Shown here in pieces: positions 45,231 to 58,992 of a DNA stretch of 64,000 nt. Numbering within the stretch: position 1 is the stretch's first letter; every line of letters begins with the position of its first letter. A program made the position numbers and the translations under genes. The notes beneath the pieces were generated by a model, which was not told where the DNA came from, ran no database searches, and saw only the letters and a list, made by a program, of their open reading frames with translations. The DNA comes from Alisma plantago-aquatica (taxonomy: Eukaryota > Streptophyta > Magnoliopsida > Alismatales > Alismataceae), in assembly GCA_963693085.1 (NCBI GenBank), contig OY856409.1, forward strand, positions 524,915,303 to 524,979,302, given 5' to 3'.

Positions 45231-45839
45231 AAAAATTTTAATATTTTTTTCTATTATTACATTTTCCCACTCGTTGTTTAGGGATGCACAAAACTACAAA
45301 CATCCTCTGGGTTTCCTGCATGCATGAAACAACAGTCGCATGTCGTACGGGAAAGGCACAACTCATAGACATCGGCTTCCTCTCCTATTCTCCGACAAGC
45401 AATGATATTTTATGGGTCATTTTCCTCTATTATCCCATGACTCCTCTGCCTCTCTTCTCCCGTGGTAGTACTCCTCTTTGTTGCCCATTTCTCTCATGTT
45501 CCATGGGTGGCTTTCTCCCCTGCTCTATATATCCATCCTTAGGACAAACTCTAGCTTGTTTCTCACCTACTCTGCAGGAGGCTTTCTCCCATGCTCTACG
45601 AGTCCACGTAGTCCAATGATTAAATCTTTGGTGATCCACTTTCTTCATACCAGAAGGCAACGGTAAGCCTACGTACTGATTTTAAATTTTACACCTCATT
45701 TGTATAGTCCACATATATATTGAATATACTTTTCTATTGTGTTGTTTGTATGTGTATGTAGAAACAAAACCATCATAGGTGGGGCAGAAGTCCCGACACT
45801 GATTGGGAAGATTCTTAAATGATTTTAGGAGTTGGTTAA

Positions 45840-48370
45840 CGACACCACCCGTAAGGTAAAATTCAAGGATTCAGGTCGAAATTATGATTTTTAGCCAAAT
45901 TTGTCAGATAATAATAAAGTACAATGTGTTTTGTGTGGTCATGTGAACAATGGTGGGATTGACCATTTGAAGAAAGATCTCATTGGAGTGTTTTCTGGTA
46001 GTGTCAAATGTATAAGATGTTCTCAAAATATATGTGATGAGTTGAGGAACTATAGATAACATAACAAGAAGCACAGGGTTGGCACAACCTTTAATGTCAG
46101 TGATTATATTGTTGTTGATTTTGAGGATGTTGTTGATGGGGAGAATCATGTTGCACCAACAATTTGTGGGACTAGGATAATACCATTTCCCAAATGTTCT
46201 AAATGGAAAGCTATTGTGCAGGGCTCTATAGATGGTTTTGCAAATCTTAGTCCTATTGAGTATATAGAACAAAGGAAGGTGAGAAAATTATAGAAGTCCA
46301 TTGAAACTGCATTTAATAAGGAGACCTTACAAGTTTTGTATGATAGTACTTCTGCCTTTTTTCATGATGCATGTATACCCTTCAATGCAGTGAACCATAC
46401 ATATTTTGAGGTGATGGTGGAAGCAATCAAAAAAATTGACAGAGGACTTCCCCCTCCTTCATGCCACCAGATGAGGCAACCACTTTTAGAGAGACAATAT
46501 ACAATGACCAAGGAGTTGGAGTGAGAGCACAAAAAGCACTTGAAGTTGCATGGATGTCGGATGGCTGGTCTGATAGGAGACAAAGAAAATTAATAAACTT
46601 CCTAGTGAATACTAAATGAGGGTTGTTTTTATTTATATTTTGTTGACTCTTTTTCTGTAGTGTACACATCTCATTATATGTTCATTGTTCTTGATGAGGC
46701 GGTTGAGAGTATAGGGATGAAAACATTGTGAAAGTTGTAACAGGTAATGCAACTAAATATGTAAGTGTAGGAAAGAAGTTGATACATAAGAGGAGACATT
46801 TATTCCGTACCATGTGTGTTGCACATTGTGTAGTTTAGATATTGGAAGATATTGGCAAGATGAGAAAGTATGCACATATTATCACAAAGGTGAGGAAGGT
46901 GTCTGTCTATATATACTAGCATATTCAGTTGCACAATGCATTTGTCAAGAAGAGTAAGAACAAAACTAAGTTGATGGACCTAGGGTCAGTAGATTTCCTC
47001 CTTCCTTTCTTACCTTACAAAGCATTCTAGGCCTTAGGGACACTTTTTTGCCTTGTTCAATTCAACTACTTGGAGGAGTGCAATTGGTCAAAGACAAGTG
47101 CATGGAAGATGATATCTACAACTTGTCACTCATAGGCATTTTAGAATGCAGTTCAAGATTTATTGAGATCTTTAAAGACTTGCAGCCCCTCATACAGGTT
47201 TTAAGACTTGTAGGTGCAGATGAGAAGCCCCTCGTGGGCTTTATTGCAGTTGCTATTGAGAAAGTCAAAGAAGAGATGAAGTTGAATTTTGCACAAAAAT
47301 AGAGGAATTACAAGCTCGTTATAGATATTATGGAGAAGAGATGGAAGTTTCAGATGACTTGATCTCTTTATGGAGAGGGTTTCTTACTTAACCCCTCATT
47401 GTATTATGAAGCTAGAGTGAAGCATGACATGATGCTTGGCATATATGATTCTGAGTTTGTTGATTGCCTAGTAAAGATGGTTGATGATACAACAGTCCAA
47501 GACATAGTTTTAGCAGAGTTAGATTATTACCAGAGGTGTGTGGGATGTTTGGAAAGATATTGTCATCTTACATAGGATTGTGATGACACCATGTAAGTAT
47601 CTTAATTTTTTTGTGGATTGCTATGTTGTTTCACTTATTACTTAATGATAATAATTTATGTTTGGCTTCAGTTGCTTGGTCAGATGCATATGGGGGGAAG
47701 ACTCGAAATCTACATTGGATGGATTACCGCATACTAAGTCTTTGTTGCACATCATCTGTTATAGAGAGAGCTTGGATCACTTTTGACCTTGTTAGTGCTC
47801 TTGAAATAGTATTTGTAACTAACAACTACATATACTTCTATTTTGAAATATGTTTTAACGTACATTGTTTGTTTATAGGTTCATACAAAAAGTAGGACCA
47901 AGCTTGAGGTCGAAAGGATCGATAAGCTTGTCTATATCCAATACAATCGCCAACTCAATAACAGATTTAAGAAGAGGCGATTGGACAACTTATAGAAGAG
48001 TTGTGCTCCTATTGCCCTAGATGATCTTGATTGGGTAGTGGGTGGATGGCAGGAGTTCTAGATGATCTTGTGGTTGGTCAAGGAATTATATTGGGTCATG
48101 TTGATGTCGACATGGGTGTGTTTGAATATCAAGCTGGCCCTAACATGTCAAGGAGAGGTACTAGTGTTGTGGGGACTAGTAGGGGCATAGATTTGACAAA
48201 TGATGACACTATGGAGGAAGACATGGATGGCCAATGGAGGATGACAATAATCTTGAAGATGAAGGTGAACATGATGAAGTGGAGCTAGAGGATGAAGAAG
48301 AAGATCCATTTGATTTTTGGTTCATTTTCTTCAATTCGTTTCTAACAACTTTAGACATGTTTTCATTTTT
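45840..48370 (+). pseudogene. hAT transposase, copy B (broken)
   Basis: Same domain order as copy A, offset about 33.3 kb: BED finger near 45905-46090, DUF659 near 46380-46790, core with SFLTLQSIL-like sequence and DEKPLVGFIAVAIEKVKEE, and hATC with YGGKTRNLHWMD and ERAWITFDLV. It keeps the three GT...AG intron candidates. It has its own lesions: a stop in the BED region (TAA at 46057-46059, where A has GAA) and TAG in VVXI near 46837. Where A breaks near 13925, B keeps the better frame (FIAVAIEKVKEEMKLNFAQK), so the copies decayed independently after a common dead ancestor. Confidence 0.87.
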
Positions 48371-50517
48371 ATTGAAATTTTGAATATAAACAATATCCAA
48401 GTTGGGTTTCTGCTTTTTAATATTTGTCATTCAATCTTATTATCGACTGATGTCTTTGTGTTTGTCTTGTTCCAATTGTCATGGAAATGGAAATAGACAA
48501 TTATGACATATAAGGTCATTCACATTAGTAATATACAATACATCTCTTTAGCATATAAAATTTATTTTAGTTGCATCAATAGATAAGTAATACAGGTCTA
48601 AATTCAAAAATGGTATGTCACTCAGTCACTTTTCTTAGTCATGTTATACATGTTGATTTCATGAATCGGTCTTGACTCATGATTGAAAATTGTTTGCTAT
48701 GTAAATGACAATATTTAAAAAATATGGATTATTACTTCCTTAGATACATGTTCACATTAGTTTCTTCTATATAATGTGTTGTGTATAACTATATAACTAA
48801 TTATATGGAGAAAAAAACTAAGCATGGGCTGCCGACTTGGTCAGTCTGGTTGCCCGAGGATCCAAGGTGGTCGACTGACCGCCTTGACAAGTATGCATGA
48901 TTGTAATAACTGCAAGATCTAGACATAGGGATATCCAACGTATATCAAGTCTATCTCCCAATAATTAGTTCCTCTAAGCAGGTCATGCCATCATGTCAGG
49001 TCCACCATGCCCTTCACATAAGAGGCTGGAAGCATACCCCACAAGAGAAGACAAAATGTAAGTTGTCAACATAAAAGCGGGTATGTGCATACTAATAGGG
49101 ATTGAGCAACATTGTGGGAAAAGGGCATACATAAAATATTCAAGACTTCCCATATCAATAGGGATAAATAACATCCAATCAGAAGTCAAAGAGAACACTA
49201 TTAAGGAGATACTCGATAAAAGAGTTTCTTGCCTTAATCAATATCACAACAAAATATCACAATCATGAACAATATTAAACAATACATGTCAAACAATCAG
49301 ACTAGCATTATTTAAGTAGGGTTGAGACCCATAAAACCTCAAGCCTATGAATTGGGTGGAAGATGCACACCCTAGGCAAAATACACATGCCCTTTATATA
49401 TAAAAGTAGAATCTTCACACTCAAGATAGGATACGCATGTCCAAATGTTATAATGGTACAAATATACCACTACTATCAATAAATTTAGTCTATTATGCAC
49501 ACACAAATGTAAAGGAAAGAATTAATTTAGTCAAGTTGAAATAATGGATAAGGTCATCCAACTAATAATAAGTAGGGTCAAAGGACCTATAAACATATAT
49601 CCAACAACATCCACAAGTAAGGTGCAATATAAAATCATAAAGAGTTCACCACTTGAAAATTGGGGATAAATGTTCAAATAGAGCAATCTAGTTCAAAACC
49701 ACAAAGTAGATTACAAGATGAAATAGGATGAATGAAGTACAACTTCAGAGTCAACAAGCATATACAATCGGTTAATATGATCAGGCAATCCATATAATCA
49801 CACAATTTGTCACATAAGTTAACCTCTCCAAAGAGAGAGTATCTGTATAGGGTAGTATGCCCCAAAGGACCAAGAGAAAAAGAGAGAGAGATATATATAT
49901 AAATATGGGTGATTTCTCAATATGATAATAAGGGATGTAACATACTGCATATCAGATCTACATAATTCCAAAGCCAACCATATATCCTCATCAGGGTCTC
50001 AAGTCACATATAACATGAATTTATGAAATTATGGTTAAGTTTGCACTAATTATATAAACCCTAAAAATTGCCTTTTTGTCACTAATGATTTAGGTTATCA
50101 AAACCACATAATTTTGTAGATTATGTTTTACTAAGTTCATAACATATTTTACTTTATTTTAATGACTTAAAGATTATTAGAATGCATATTAGAAATTCTA
50201 ACAATTTAGGAGAATCAATAGAAAGCATATATTTATTATGTAGGAATTATGCAACAAAATGTGTACCATTGGATGAAGAACAACCACACGATTCTAACAC
50301 ATATTTTATTGCATTTTCATGAGCTATGTATTAATTTGTATCACTTTTTGAAGATAACACAATTTATTAAAATTAAAGTTGAAACATAATAAAGCCAATG
50401 GAATGACCTATCCTATCATATTGTTTTTCAACAATATGCATGACTTACACATTTCAGTCATTAAGCCAATAGTTGACCTCACGTGATCAACAATTCAAAA
50501 TAAGTCAAAAGACAACA
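48371..50517. other. Noncoding region between hAT and Sirevirus, copy B
   Basis: Counterpart of 14991-17214 with few differences; the 15470s stretch ACTACATATATGTTACTATA is shortened here. No genes seen. Confidence 0.5.
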
Positions 50518-52015
50518 TGTTGACCTAAGTGTTATACATTGTCCATATTTTTATGATGACTTAACCATTCCATTCATATGTATCTAATATGTCTATTTGA
50601 GATTGATTTCAAGTATCAGGTACATGAAAAGGATCAATTCAATCAATCCCTGGCTTGATCAAGTTCAAATCAAAAGCAATGCAAATGCACTTTTGTGGAA
50701 ATAGCCCTAAATGGATTAGGACAATTTTTGTAATCATTTGTATTGATGTTATGACTTGTAACTAAGATGAGAAAAATCAGGAGCACTTCATTTGAGCGTT
50801 TAATCACTCTAATGACAATTTCTAAAATTCATCACAGAGTGCTTGTTCGGTCGAGTTTCATCCTTGATAAACTCGACTGACGCCCTTCATAAATTTTAGG
50901 AATGTCTAGGTTCGACCGGGTTTACCTCAGGATAAACTCGACTGGAATCCTACATATACAAATGGATTTTAAGCGATAGGTCGAGTTTCATCCAAGATAA
51001 ATTCGGTTGAGAACTCAAAATTAGCTTGTTGCATAGTGTTATCAGTCGAGTTACCTTTATGGATACTCGATCAACTGCATTGTACGTAATGTGTAGAAAA
51101 AGTGATTTAGTTGTTGGAGTGTTGCAAACATAAAAAATAGATCCATTGCAACACCTCAAATTACTAGAACTCATTCCTAAGTGCTTCTAGTGGCTAGCGG
51201 ACATCCCCAACTATAAATACAACCCCTTGGACTTCATTCTAAGTTTACTCCTTCATCCTATTCAAGCTCCTAACTATAGTTGAGTGCATTTTGTCCACTA
51301 GAGTCCCTTTCTCTCTCTTTTTTACAAATCCAAATGTTCATATGAGTGAGATACGCTATGTGTGAGAGAGATACTCCATTGTACTCTTGTTAAGCACCAA
51401 AAGCTTCCATTTACCCAACCCCTTTCTTCAAGAAAAGTTGATCAAAGCTTCTCTAAGGTGAAGGAGAAAGTGAAAAGCTTCTCCAAGTTGAAGGAGAAGG
51501 TGAAGGATGAAGATCCTTGAGTAGAGTGGATAATTCCTTCAAAGCGGAAGACTCGATGCAAGAAGGGGAGCTCCTTGGCAAAGGTGTCCAGCTGCTTGCA
51601 AGAGTGGGTAAGCCCTCATAGAGGTTGAACACTCTACCTCAAGGGTACTTAAGAGCTTGGTTAGTTTATTGGCTCATTTTGGTCCTCAAAAAGGAAGGCT
51701 AGGTATCCTTTCCTTACAAAAGGAAGGTCTTAATTATATGTCTTAAAATGGAATATAAGTATATAATGGTTGAAAAATCCTAGGGCTTGACCTCTCTAGG
51801 TAGTGGATTGATTTTCTCCTAGTTTGGGGATTGGAACCACTCTACATAGCTTGTTCTTATGTTTGTTCAATCTCTCTCATCCTTGATATGTATGCTTAAT
51901 TTCACATCAAATTCCATATTTGCAATCCTACTTCTTGAAGTAATTTGAGGTCTTATTGATTTTGTTTAAGTGCTTTTTAGCTCTATTCACCCCCCTAGAG
52001 CCCTTTAATCCAACA
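50518..52015 (+). repeat. 5' LTR of Sirevirus copy B
   Basis: 1,498 bp, TGTTGACC to TTTAATCCAACA. TATA box TATAAATA at about 51211. Hairpin GTCGAGTTT / AAACTCGAC near 50850. Confidence 0.93.
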
Positions 52016-52017
52016 AG

Positions 52018-52030
52018 TGGTATCAGAGCC
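52018..52030 (+). other. Primer binding site of Sirevirus copy B
   Basis: TGGTATCAGAGCC two bases after the LTR. Confidence 0.92.
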
Positions 52031-52053
52031 ACAGTCTTCCCTGACAAGATCTC

Positions 52054-53960
52054 CCATGAGACTAGAAGATGGGATACAACCTCTTAGGTTCTTCAAACTT
52101 GGAGGGTGGTATCTCATTGAGGCCTCCAATCTTTGATGGCACAAATTTCCTTTATTGGAAGCAACAGAAGCAGTTCTACTTGCAAGGGATGAGCTATGAC
52201 ATGTGGAAAGTAGCCATCCTTCCATGCACGGATCTGATCAGACATATTGCCACTTCAGATGAAGCTACTCTAAAGAAGGCACGTGTGAATACAAAAGCTA
52301 TAAGCATCATTTATGCAGCCCTCACCCCTTCCAAGTTCAATCGAGTCTCTTCTTGGGATATAACCCATGAAATATAGAACAAGCTTTGCATCGCCTATGA
52401 AGGGACCAAGCAAGTCAAGGAGTACAAGATCTACATGCTCAAGGGTCTCCTTGAAAACTTCAAGATGGGGAAGAAGGAGAGAGTTGTTGAGATGTACTCA
52501 AGATTAAACACCATCATCAATGGACTTGCTTCTTTGGGCCATCCTATGGATAGAGGGACCATCAAATCCAAGATTCTTAGGTCTCTTTCCAAAAGGTAAG
52601 AATCCAAGGTGACTTTTATTGAAGAAATTAGAAGTATTATTGACATTGCCAATGAAGAGCTCATTGGCAACCTTCAAGCTTATGAGCTAAGACTTGACAA
52701 GCAAGAGGAAAATGAGAAGTAAGAAGACAAAGAGTCAAAGAAGATCAAGTATGGTGCATTCAAAGCTCAAGTGGAGGCAATCGTTCTCTAACAACAACTT
52801 GCTTGAAGACCTACCCCTCACTCCTAAAGTGAAGATGAATCCCCTAGTGATCATGAAGCTAACTACTCCAAGGAAAAGCAATTCAAAGGAAATCCATCCT
52901 CCTCCTCTACTTCAAGGTGCTATGAATGTGGCCAAAAGGGGCACTACAAGAATGATTGCCCCAAGGAAAGGAAGTCCTACCACAAGAGTAGCTCCAAGAA
53001 AAGGGAGGACTACAAGAAGAAGGACAAGAAAGAAAGAAGAAGCAAGGATGCAGCCCATGCCGCATGGGAGGAATATTCTTCTAGTGATTCAAGATCCAAT
53101 GAGGGAGAATGCCATCTTACTCTCATGGCCTTCACTAGTGAAGATATTGGTATGATAAGTGTGGCAAGTAAGGTTAGTTTGAATGAGTTATCTAAAGAAG
53201 CCCTCATTGATATGTTTAATGCTTCCCACTCTTCTAATTATGAATGCAAATCTAAGTAGAAGAGGTTAGAGAAAATCACTTATGACTTGTATGCTAAAAT
53301 TTAGTTTCTTGGAGAAAATGAAAAAGTTCATCTTCATAATAATGATTCATTGCAAGGCCAATTTCTTGATCTTAAGATCCAATAAAATGAAGTTGAAGTA
53401 GAGAATGGTGTCTATCTTAAGAGTATTGAGAGATTCAAAGATGAAAATCAAAATCTCATCAATGAACTTGTTTCGATTAGAATTGAAAGTGATAAGTGTG
53501 TTACTAAATGCAATGATCTTATACATGCTTGTGATGCTCTTAAATGTGAAAATAGGATCTATCTTGATGAGCTTGTAATGCTTAGAACTAAAAATTCTAG
53601 ATTTCTTTCTCAAATTAATTATCTTTCTTCTAGACCTAAACTTCCAAGTAATGAAGTAGCTAGTTCTTCTTTAGAAAAAGATTCTTATCTCTTACTAAAT
53701 TCCTCTATTTAGAGGCTGACTAACTTCATGCTCAAGATGACCTTGCCAGTTTTTATTCTACTATCATTACTGTTAGTGATGATAACCATAAGCTTAGAGC
53801 TTCCTTGGAAAAGTTCCTAAAAGGGAAAAAGTCCCTCAATGAATATCTAGATCACTCTACCAAACATAGTGGTAAAAGTGGTTTGGGATATTAGGGTGCT
53901 CCTAAAAGAAAGGTAGAGGGTAAGAAAAAAGAGTAAGAGACATCCTATCTTCCATGTAGA
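52054..53960 (+). pseudogene. gag of Sirevirus copy B (broken)
   Basis: Like copy A: FDGTNFLYWKQQKQFYLQGM, MSYDMWKVAILPC, then a stop inside the EIWNKL stretch that is intact in A. The zinc knuckle at 52918-52959 is complete (CYECGQKGHYKNDCP). The Lys-rich and coiled-coil parts follow, with stops. The shared stop after LSKR shows common ancestry of the damage. Confidence 0.85.
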
Positions 53961-54129
53961 GTCATACAGCTCTAAGAACCCTATGGTTTGTGTGCATTTC
54001 AAGAGTGATAACCATTACTCTACTTATTGTCCTTACAAAGAGAAGGGGAACAACCCAAATATGAAATGGGTCCCCAAGCTAACTCCTAATCCCAAGGTTT
54101 GAGTTGGGCACTGACATATTGCTTTCTTG

Positions 54130-55190
54130 TAGGTAAAAGGGAAATGGATTGTTGATAGTGGTTTCTTAAAGCATGTTATAGGTGAATTCAGCCACTTTAA
54201 CAAGTTCATTAAAAAGAAGGTAGGATTGGTGACTTTTGGTGACAACAACAAAGGTAAAGTGATAGGTGAGGGTGAAGTAGGTGGTTCATTTAGCATGAAG
54301 AATGTTATTCATTTTGATGGCCTACATCACAATTTAATTAGTGTTAGACAATATGTGATAGAGGTTATCTTCTTCTTTTTACCTCACTTGAATGCTTTCT
54401 TATAGATTCCCTCTCCTACAACGTTATATATAAGGAACTATAAATGGAGATCTTTATGTTAATTTTCTTGATTCTCTCAATCCTATTCTTGTTAGATGTC
54501 TTGTTATTAATTCAAGTGATATATCTTTGTGGCACCTTAGGCTTGGTCATGTAAATATGCATCAATTGAGTAAGTTGAGCAAAAAGGAATTGGTAAAGGG
54601 ACTTCCTAAATCGGATTTTGAGAAGGATGAGGAATGCCAACCTTGTACACAAGGAAAGCAAACCAAATCCTCCTTTAATTCCAAAGGAGTCATTAGTACC
54701 AAGAGATATCTTGAACTTCTTCATATTGATCTATTTGTACCAATGAGAACTCAATCACTTCGTGGTGGCAAGTATTATCCTGTGATTGAAAATGAAGCTT
54801 CTTGTTGGATCATCTCTATCCACAGTGACCACTGGGAAAATTTGGAAATGACTTGTTTGAACACTTCTATGAGGAATCTGGGTATGAACATAACTTCTCT
54901 CCCCCTCATACACCTCAACAAAATGGGATTGTAGAGAGAAAGAATTGGTTACTATATGAGATGGCTAGGACCATGCTTTTAGATTATGATACTCCAAAGA
55001 AGTTTTGGTCTGAAGTAGTTAGTATCGAATGCTTTGTGCATAACTGGGTTTTCACTCATCCATCTTTAAATAAAAACCCCTATGAGTTATGTCATGGTAG
55101 AAAGTCCTTTGTTGACTTATTTCATGTTTTCAGTTGACCTTGTTTTGTTTTAAACACCAAGAATTCTCTTGACAAGTTTGATGTGAAGTT
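54130..55190 (+). pseudogene. Protease and integrase of Sirevirus copy B (broken)
   Basis: Protease WIVDSGFLKHV with DSG at 54154-54162. Pre-integrase zinc region LWHLRLGHV to CQPCTQGKQ. The integrase core lacks the same segment with the first catalytic Asp as copy A. HTPQQNGIVERKN holds the catalytic Glu in its usual context (A has QQNR). A stop follows HVFS in both copies. Confidence 0.85.
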
Positions 55191-55479
55191 GTACAAGGCT
55201 TTCTTTCTTGGCTATAGCACTAATAGCAAGGCTTATAGAGTGTTTAACATTGAATTGTCTAAAATAGAAGAATCTATGAATGTTAAATTTATTGAGACTA
55301 ACCCCTCTATTTCCAAGAATTGTAAATGATGATGGTGTAGATGAGGTTATTCCTCCCTTGAAAGAGTTCAACATCGTTCACAAAGGAAAAGAGGTGATAG
55401 TAGATGAAGAAGAGAAAGAAGAAGAAAAGAAGGAACCAACTCCCCACTTTGCAAAACATCATCCAAAAGAGCTCATCAT

Positions 55480-57092
55480 AGGTAATTCTTTTCAAAGGGT
55501 GAAGACGTGGGTTACATTCAGCAAAGAACAAGTCGACCTTTATCTTGCAACTTGAGCCAAATAACGTCAAAGAAGCTCTCAAGGATGATGAATGGGTCCT
55601 AGATATGCAAGAGGAGTTAGAGCAGTTTGAAAAGAACAAAGTGTGGACCTTAGTGCCAATACAAAATGATAGGAAGATCATTGGTACCAAGTGAGTATAC
55701 CACAACAAGCTAGATGAAAGCGGCAAAGTGGTAAGGAACAAAGCAAGGTTAGCTACTCAAGGCTACAACCAATAGGAAGGTATTGACTTTGATGAAATTT
55801 ATGCTCCTTCTTCTAGACTTAAATCTATTAGGATGTTACATGCCTTTGCTAGCTACAAAAATTTCTTGCTTTACCAAATGGATGTTAAAAGTGCATTTTT
55901 GAATGGTACAATAGAGGAGGAAGTCTATGTGGCTCAACCTCCTAGTTTTAAACATGATAAGCTTCCTAACCATGTTTATTTGTTGTAAAAATATCTCTAT
56001 GGACTCAAACAAGCCCCTAGAGTTTGGTATGAGAAATTAAAGAACTTTTTGCTATACAATGGCTATGTCACGATCAAAGTTGATTCTACCTTTTTTCTCA
56101 ATCACACATCTAGCAACTTTCTGATCATTCAAATTTACGTTGATGATATCATTTTTGGATGAACTAATCTTGATCTTTGAAAGGAGTTTAGTTCTCTTAT
56201 GATATGAGTATGATGGGGGAGCTTACTTTCTTCCATATATTTAAAATCAAACAAACAAAGGAAGGAAGGAAACTTCATCAACCACGACAAGTATACAAGT
56301 GAACTTCTTAAGCACTTTGGGATGGAGAACACCAAGACGATGGACACCCCAATGTCAAACACCGCCAAACTTGATAGAGATGAGGAGGATGAGAAAGTGG
56401 ATGAGAAGCTATATAGAGGCCTGAATGATAACTTGCTTTATTTAACTACCTCTAGACCTGATATAGTGTTTAGTGTTGCCTTGTGTGCTAGATTTCAATC
56501 AAGCCCTAGAAAATTCCATCTTATAGTAGTAAAGAGGATTTTGAGGTATCTAGCCAAACCCCATAATTTTGGATTGTGGTATCCCAAGTTAAGGGACTTT
56601 AGTCTTACTTTCTATAGGGATGTGGATTATGCAGGGCGATTAATTGATAGAAAGTGCACAACTGGCACTTACTTTTTCCTAGGACCATACTTGGTTTCTT
56701 GGTTCTCTAAGAAACAAAACACAACATCTCTTTCAACTACTGAGGCTGAATACATTGCAATAGGGAGTTGTTGTGCCCAAATCCTATGGATGAAGCAAAT
56801 GCTCCAAGACTTTAACATTAACTTTAATGTTTATCCTATCTACTACGATAATACTAGTGAAATCAATCTTTATTATAATCCTATATTGCATAGTAGAGCC
56901 AAACATATAGAGGTTCACCACCACTTCCTTTGTGACTACATTGCCAAAAAGGATATTTATATCATGCATGTGGACACGGAGAATCAAATTGCGGACACTT
57001 TCACAAAAACTCTAGCTAGAGAGAAATGTGCCTTTATTAGATCAAAACTGCTTATTACTGCTCTTGATGATGTCTATATGCCTTCTGGCTAG
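55480..57092 (+). pseudogene. Reverse transcriptase and RNase H of Sirevirus copy B (broken)
   Basis: RT parts as in copy A, with TAG after YNQ and TGA after IIFG at the same places, plus a private TGA in the WVYRNKL stretch (TGAGTATACC) and a TAA after VYLL. The RNase H part is in better shape than in A: one frame of 256 codons (56322-57092) runs from the RT connection through DYAGRLIDRKCTTG, SLSTTEAEYIAI and ADTFTKTL to the end of pol. Confidence 0.9.
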
Positions 57093-58020
57093 ATGTTCTC
57101 ATACATATATGTTCTTGCTCATATATTGATCATCTCTTACTTGAAAGTGCTATAATTGCTTTTTTTCATGCCTTCTTTTGCTTGTTTTTGGCTATTTTTT
57201 TGCAAAAGCATGTTTTACTGCAAAATTGTAGCCAATAATGAGTTAAATGTGCCTCAATATGTTCAAAATACATGATAGGCTAGAAAAATAAATTTATATA
57301 GCACTCTAGTGGACTAGAATACAATTTCTTATCTTTTAGACAGATTGACCGATCGACTGAGTTTGATCTGGGAGAAACTCGACCGAGTACAACCTGAGGA
57401 CTGAACTAAACCGTAGTGTCAACTGAGTTTCCCAAAACCTAAACTCGACCGACAACACTGTTGGGTGGAAAATATATATGTTTTCATCCAACATATCTCC
57501 CTCTCAACTAGAGAAAGTTGACTGATAGCTACTATCTTGCGTTCTTCCTCTAACTGAACATTGATCCCACCCTCTCTAGCCCCATATCACACATCCTTAC
57601 CTCTCCTAACCTCGACCTAGGTGGTTAGGTGGCCTGGATCTTGTTCTATCTCCTTCATTTGTGGACTTCCCATCTCCTTTTGACCTCCATGGACTCAAAC
57701 CATAGCAAACACACCGGACCAGTTGGAGTTCTATAATCTTCCACTGCTCCTAGGCAAGTCTCCCCTTTGATGCCACCTCTTTCATCTCCCCCAAGTCTTG
57801 AATAGGTATAAGGAACTTATTTTCCATTATGTGCCTTGTTTGAATAATATTTTGGAACTAATGGAGTGATGCAATAGGTTTTTGAGGTTTTCAAAGCTCA
57901 CCACCTTAGTGCTTTGTGTGTAGAGTGATTTTTCTATACTAATTCTATGTGTAGCACAAAAGTGGTCCATGAATTTTATGCAAACCTCACATGTAATTAC
58001 ACTACCCATGTGCCACCGCC
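57093..58020 (+). other. Noncoding stretch between pol and third ORF, copy B
   Basis: No protein homology. It keeps the internal palindrome (CTGAGTTT...AAACTCGACCGAC near 57420-57455) related to the LTR hairpins. Confidence 0.55.
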
Positions 58021-58992
58021 AAACACCCAAGCTATCTTGACCTCCATGATTGTGGGTACCAAGATTACGATCTCTTAGATTCTTTGAGTACCTATTTCAA
58101 TGGTACCGACTTTGCAAACACATGGATGACCTCCTATCACCAGTTCCTTGACCTGGTTGACCCCGAGACTTTCTACAAAATCTTTGTCTATGAGCTTACC
58201 CTTCCTAACACCCATAAGTTTTTGAAGAGACATGATGTTCTATATAGGAAGAAATCCATCTTTCCTACCTCTTCTCTTGACATCAAGACACGTCTTATTG
58301 CATTAGTAGTGAACTGTGTTCTCCATCCAAAGTGAAATCAAACAGATATTACAGAGAATACTACTGTGATCATGTACTATCTCTTGAATGATGTCAGAGT
58401 CAAATGGCATGTTACATTCTTCATCACATGACATTTTTTGACTTAGGGAAGAACACCATTTAAACCCACTTGACTTATCCTAACTTGATTTGTGGTGTTT
58501 GCTCACCATTCTGAAAAATCCCTTTTCCATGAGATTGGTTACAAAGCAAGTAGAAAAGGTGTTTATATTAGTGAAACCACTATCAAGAAGTCCTTCCATC
58601 CTACCTCCTCAACCACACGAGGTGATTCCACATCCACCTAGGCTCCTCCACCACTTCCTAGACCTGATCGTGCCTCGTTCTCAGTGTCAAATGAAACCCG
58701 GATGGGCTACATGATACACCAATAGGCCTACAACCTCTAGGTTTAGGACCACATCCATTAGGATTTAGTTCTGATCATGTCTAACATGAACTTATCATGC
58801 ATCCATCCTTACCCCCACCTACCAGCCCTACCCAGGTGCCCACTATGCCTCTTATGCATTAATTCAGTTCTACCCGACCCCTCCACCTATTGCTTCTGAT
58901 GTACCCCCTACCTCTGATGGTGGACCTATCCCCACTTCCTCTCAGCCTGCTACCTCTCAAGTTCTTTCCCTTACAGTTGGACCTACTGCTAC
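58021..58992 (+). pseudogene. Third (env-like) ORF of Sirevirus copy B, part before the solo LTR
   Basis: Open from 58084 for 83 codons (STYFNGTDFANTWMTSYHQF, SSLDIKTRLIALVVNCVL), then continuing with stops through a Pro/Ser/Thr-rich part (58780-58992) up to the GCTAC target site. The arrangement of a globular N-terminal part, a Pro-rich middle and an acidic end resembles the third ORF of Sireviruses. Function unknown. Most of this region is deleted in copy A. Confidence 0.6.
58988..58992. repeat. Target-site duplication of the solo LTR (left)
   Basis: GCTAC, matching 62277-62281. Confidence 0.85.
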